The position numbers and the translations under genes were made by a program. From Nonomuraea aurantiaca (GTDB taxonomy: Bacteria; Actinomycetota; Actinomycetes; Streptosporangiales; Streptosporangiaceae): a stretch of DNA of 64,000 nucleotides. Below are positions 61,093 through 64,000 of this stretch, piece after piece. A model generated the notes under the pieces. It had not been told where the DNA came from and did not search any database. It saw only the letters and a list, made by a program, of their open reading frames with translations. Position 1 is the first letter of the stretch, and each line of letters opens with the position of its first letter. The stretch is from positions 1 to 64,000 of the forward strand of contig NZ_JAIWNB010000037.1 in assembly GCF_020215705.1 (NCBI RefSeq). Reading direction: 5' to 3'.

Positions 61093-61117
61093 ATAAGTGA
61101 AGGGTTACTTCTGCGCA

Positions 61118-61157
61118 CCCGGGATGATACAAAGAAGGTGAGGTTGTATCACCCGGG
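61118..61157. promoter_or_regulatory. Large inverted repeat upstream of MpaB-family gene
   Basis: CCCGGGATGATACAA (61118-61132) and TTGTATCACCCGGG (61144-61157) are complementary except for one extra A, with an 11-base spacer. It ends at the GGAGG ribosome site of the next gene. It could be a TetR-type operator or an RNA stem limiting translation. Confidence 0.6.
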
Positions 61158-61167
61158 AGGCGCCGTC

Positions 61168-62025
61168 ATGGACGTCGAACCGTTCGGCCCAGGCTCGTTG
61201 CACTGGGAAACCGCCGGTGAATACCGCAACCTGCTCGTGGCGGGCAGTGCGCTGGTCCTCCAGACCATGCACCCCGCGGTGGGCGCGGCCGTCGCCCGGC
61301 ACTCCACGTACAAGCAGGACCCGTGGGGCAGGCTCCACCGCACGCTCACCTCGGTCCAGAAATGGGTGTACGGCGGAGTGGGCGGCCTGGTCGAGGGGGA
61401 GAGGCTGCGCGAGCTGCACAAGCCGATCAGCGGGGTGGACGAGCAGGGCAGGTCCTACCACGCGCTCAACGGCGCGGCCTGGGCCTGGGTGCACCTGTCG
61501 CTGTTCGAGCGGTTCATCACTCTCAATCGCTACTTCGGCACTCCCTACACCGACGACGGGGAGCGGCGGCTCTATGAGGAGTCGCGGCAACTCGGGGCGA
61601 TTCTGCGGGTGCCGGAGCGGGAGATGCCCGCGACCGTCGGGGAGTTCTGGTCCTACTTCGACGAGATGGCGGCCGAGCGGCTGGAGCCGCATCCGACGGC
61701 GATCGACGTGCTCGCCGTCATGCGGGGGACCCCGATGCCGCCCGGACTGCCCCGGCCGCTGCGCCGGCTCTGGGCGCCGGTGGGGGTGGGCTCGGGGGAG
61801 TTCAACTACTTCGTGACGGTGGGGACGCTGCCGCCCGTCGTACGGGAGAAGCTGGAGCTGCCCTGGTCGGCGCGGGACGAGTGGCGGCTGCGGCAGCTCG
61901 GGCGGGCGGTGGCGATGCTCGCCCCGCGCCTGCCGGAGCGGCTGCGGTATATGCCGATCGCCTATCACGCCCGGAAGGCCGCCCGAAGCCTGCGCGGGTT
62001 GGAGCAGGCCCTCAGCTCGGCGTAG
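61168..62025 (+). CDS. Oxygenase MpaB family protein (DUF2236)
   Basis: 285 residues from the ATG at 61168, preceded by GGAGG. The DUF2236/MpaB family, heme-linked oxygenases, is recognised by the pattern GEYRNLLVAGSALVLQTMHPAVGAAVARHS and the later HLSLFERFITLNRYFG and LPRPLRRLWAPVG motifs. The substrate is unknown. Related MpaB family members cleave polyisoprenoid or fatty chains. Confidence 0.85.
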   Translation: MDVEPFGPGSLHWETAGEYRNLLVAGSALVLQTMHPAVGAAVARHSTYKQDPWGRLHRTLTSVQKWVYGGVGGLVEGERLRELHKPISGVDEQGRSYHALNGAAWAWVHLSLFERFITLNRYFGTPYTDDGERRLYEESRQLGAILRVPEREMPATVGEFWSYFDEMAAERLEPHPTAIDVLAVMRGTPMPPGLPRPLRRLWAPVGVGSGEFNYFVTVGTLPPVVREKLELPWSARDEWRLRQLGRAVAMLAPRLPERLRYMPIAYHARKAARSLRGLEQALSSA

Positions 62026-62121
62026 CGAGCGGAGCGTGCGGGCGACGCGGCCGGCCGCGGGGGGTCGGCTGGGACGGCGGCGGCTTGACGCGGGCCTTTC
62101 AAGATCATGCTGCCTTTGGGG

Positions 62122-62862
62122 TCATGGTTTCAGGGAGTCGCGGATCTGCCTGGCGGCCTCGTCGAGCGTGGCGCGTACCTCGTCGATCGCCTTGCGGGTG
62201 AGCGGGGCGGCCGAGGCCTCGCTGCGCACCTGCGCGACGAAGTCGGCCAGGCGCTCGCCCAGCTCGGCGTCGAGATCGGCGCGGCTGGGCGGCGCGCCGC
62301 CCAGCGTGCTCCAGACCTCGGACCAGATCCTGCGCCACTCGCCGGTGAGCCGCTCGCCCTGGTCCTGCCAGTTCGTGGCGTGCTCCATCCACTGGCGTTT
62401 CTGCTGCTCCTTGAGCCGCTGGATGTTGGCCTTCTGCTGGTCGCGCACGCGCCGGGGGTCGTCGGCGACGCCGGTGCGGACGTCCTTGGCCATCTTGGTG
62501 AGCTCGTCGCGCAGCGACTTGACCGTTTCGCGGACGTCCTCCTTCACCTCGCGCGCGATGTCGCGCACCGAGGCGGAGATCTCCTGCTCCAGGTCGTCGA
62601 GCTCGTCCAGGCGGGCGTTGAGCTCGTCGCGACCCCGGTCGGTGATCGAGAACACCTTCTTGCCCTCGACCACCTCGTGCGTCACCAGGCCCTCCTCCTC
62701 CAGGCGGGCCAGGCGCGGGTAGATCGTGCCGGGGGAGGGCGAGTAGACGCCGAGGAAGCGGTCCTGCAGCAGGCGAATGACCTCATAGCCGTGCCGAGGG
62801 CTCTCCTCCAGCAGCTTCAGCAGGTACAGCCGGAGCCGGCCGTGACCGAAGACAGGGCTCAT
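62122..62862 (-). CDS. PadR-family transcriptional regulator
   Basis: 246 residues. The PadR winged helix is at the N terminus: RLYLLKLLEESPRHGYEVIRLLQDRFLGVYSPSPGTIYPRLARLEEEGLV. After it comes a long charged helical region (DDLEQEISASVRDIAREVKEDV, about 85-170), longer than in typical PadR proteins. It starts 4 bases inside the end of the DUF4097 gene (overlapping stop/start), so the two are translationally coupled. Confidence 0.92.
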   Translation of the reverse strand: MSPVFGHGRLRLYLLKLLEESPRHGYEVIRLLQDRFLGVYSPSPGTIYPRLARLEEEGLVTHEVVEGKKVFSITDRGRDELNARLDELDDLEQEISASVRDIAREVKEDVRETVKSLRDELTKMAKDVRTGVADDPRRVRDQQKANIQRLKEQQKRQWMEHATNWQDQGERLTGEWRRIWSEVWSTLGGAPPSRADLDAELGERLADFVAQVRSEASAAPLTRKAIDEVRATLDEAARQIRDSLKP

Positions 62863-63659
62863 CTCTTCTCCCCTTTGAGCAGCGTGACCTCGCCGGAGAC
62901 GGTCGTCGCCGTCACCGAGGCCATGCCGCCACCCAGCCGTCCGGACACCGACTTGTTGCCCGGGCGGCTCGCGTCTGACAGGTTTTCGAACGTGCTGACC
63001 AGCCTGCCGGAGGTGGATCGCATGCTGATGTCCGCCTCCACGTTCTCGGGCAGCCTGACCAGGATGTCACCGGACACGCTGTTGAAGGTCACATATCCGG
63101 TCGGGCGCAGCTCCAGATCGGCGGTGATCCGTCCGGACACGGTGTTGGCGCGCAGGCGGCGCGGCGTGCCGTCGGCGACGGTGAGCTCGCCCGAGACGCT
63201 CTTGAACGCCAGGTCGCCGTCCATCGCCCGGCTCTCCACGGTGCCCGAGACGGTGGTGGCGCTCACGTCGCCGCTCACCCCGTCGAGCACGATGTCCCCG
63301 GAGACGCTCCTGACCTGGGTCGCCTTCTCGAACCCGGCGACGACCGCCGAGCCGGAGACGACTCCCACGTTGACCGTGCACTTCTTGGGCACCGCGAGCG
63401 TCAGGACGCTCTTGCGCCGGTCGCGCCGCAGCCAGCCGAGTATGCCCTCCCAGGTGAGGTCTTTGTAGGCGACGCTGAGCTCCCCGCTCTCCTCGTCGTA
63501 GGTCACGATCAGCGGAGCGGAGTCGATCTCGGCCACCTCCAGGGTCGGCGGCCCGTCGGTGGCCAGCACGGCCACCCGTCCCGCGACGATCCGCACGTCG
63601 AGCGCGGTCACCGAGCCGAACGTCAGCTGCTCCGGCCGCTCGATCGTCCACTGCCGCAT
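62859..63659 (-). CDS. DUF4097-family beta-solenoid protein
   Basis: 266 residues from the ATG at 63659 (AAGGGAC upstream). Repeats VSGDIVLDGVSGDVSATTVSGTVESRAM continue as regular V-S-G steps through the protein to its C terminus. DUF4097 proteins are putative envelope adhesins or stress proteins. A PadR regulator immediately follows and is coupled to it. No signal peptide is obvious. Confidence 0.88.
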   Translation of the reverse strand: MRQWTIERPEQLTFGSVTALDVRIVAGRVAVLATDGPPTLEVAEIDSAPLIVTYDEESGELSVAYKDLTWEGILGWLRRDRRKSVLTLAVPKKCTVNVGVVSGSAVVAGFEKATQVRSVSGDIVLDGVSGDVSATTVSGTVESRAMDGDLAFKSVSGELTVADGTPRRLRANTVSGRITADLELRPTGYVTFNSVSGDILVRLPENVEADISMRSTSGRLVSTFENLSDASRPGNKSVSGRLGGGMASVTATTVSGEVTLLKGEKR

Positions 63660-63811
63660 GATGCCTGTCCCTTCCGACGACACGTCCACACAAGACACGA
63701 TATGTCGCGTCTGTCGAAAATTCAAGATGTATCGCGAGTGGTGGGCAATTCACGCCGTTAGTGCTTGTCATCGGTCGTGGCGTCCGGTCCGTCGCGCCGC
63801 GTCGCGCAGCG

Positions 63812-63988
63812 TCAGTCGTCTTCGTCGTCGAGCCGGGCCAGCCAGGTGGCCAGCCGCTCGACCGGCGTCTCGAACTCGGGATTGAGGTCCACGAACTCAC
63901 GCAGCCGCTCGCCCAGCCACAGCAGGCTGACCTCTTCCTCGCCACGCCGCTCGACCAGCTCCTCGATCCCCCGGTCGGTGAAGTACAT
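63812..63988 (-). CDS. DUF6104-like small protein
   Basis: 58 residues from the ATG at 63988 with AAGGG upstream. The sequence begins MYFTDRGIEELVERRG and ends TWLARLDDEDD, as in the widely conserved actinobacterial DUF6104 proteins. The function is unknown. The gene is complete within the window. Confidence 0.8.
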   Translation of the reverse strand: MYFTDRGIEELVERRGEEEVSLLWLGERLREFVDLNPEFETPVERLATWLARLDDEDD

Positions 63989-64000
63989 CGCTTTCCCTTC

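Noticed and set aside
63690..63740. Possible PadR operator with GATATGTCGCG and GATGTATCGCG
   Set aside because: Two similar direct segments occur upstream of the DUF4097 gene, but the ATGT/ACAT spacing expected for PadR is not convincing.

Overview
The window is a high-GC chromosomal segment from a filamentous actinomycete. WhiB, SigR/RsrA, nickel superoxide dismutase with its SodX-type protease, many GTG/TTG starts and probable leaderless genes all point that way. Gene content and order (hisN-rsgA-aroA, SRAP, sigR-rsrA, biotin proteins, pdtaS-like kinase/whiB, sodN-sodX, glutamine-type ABC transporter, malic enzyme) resemble, from memory, the sigR-to-sodN region of Streptomyces and the whiB1-aroA region of Mycobacterium. 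A Streptosporangiaceae-type genus such as Nonomuraea is my best guess, but this is inferred from gene content only.

Layout. Bases 1-258 are the end of an rRNA operon (23S tail, 5S), followed by four serial hairpin terminators. Bases 0.7-5.7 kb are an accessory stretch: an orphan Imm7-like immunity gene, a decayed tyrosine recombinase, an HxlR-controlled DHFR-like/metallo-hydrolase cassette with a clear promoter-operator, and a frameshifted aminoglycoside-phosphotransferase-like gene. From 5.7 to 11.2 kb lie a class A beta-lactamase-like serine hydrolase and a pstSCAB operon. That operon ends in a winged-helix regulator whose receiver domain has lost the phosphoacceptor Asp, and a PHO box precedes pstS. 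From 11.2 to 26.2 kb there is mostly core metabolism and stress regulation: LMW phosphatase, fructosamine kinase, hisN, rsgA, aroA, SRAP, DksA-like, methyltransferase, sigR-rsrA with an autoregulatory-type promoter, epimerase, a 37-residue membrane peptide, two membrane HD phosphohydrolases, alpha/beta hydrolase, accC with a 70-residue biotin carrier, and a thioesterase. From 26.4 to 47.2 kb are a PASTA Ser/Thr kinase, a TPP enzyme with a triplicated 3' end, a two-component system coupled to a DUF4097-like protein, nuclease-like and GntR genes, PdtaS-like kinase/WhiB, lipid kinase, SigB/F-type sigma factor with anti-sigma factor, sodN/sodX, ABC transporter, malic enzyme and a large helix-turn-helix/TPR regulator.

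The most unusual locus is 47.2-56.7 kb: six secreted trypsin-fold paralogues in tandem on the minus strand, most of them as separate terminator-bounded units. The two transcribed first (F, E) keep the Ser nucleophile (GASGGP). The next four (D, C, B, A) all have Asp in its place (G-x-D-G-G-P) while keeping His and Asp. Three of these four also carry an insert of four degenerate V-T-x-x-E-Y modules, and D has only one module. Exact TGTGA-N6-TCACA sites lie upstream of B and C. This looks like a family of secreted pseudoproteases that has diversified in place.

The last 7 kb hold a thiolase-like protein lacking thiolase catalytic residues, a VapBC-type toxin-antitoxin pair with a palindrome, a zinc-type dehydrogenase, an MpaB-family oxygenase behind a large inverted repeat, a PadR/DUF4097 pair and a DUF6104-like small protein.
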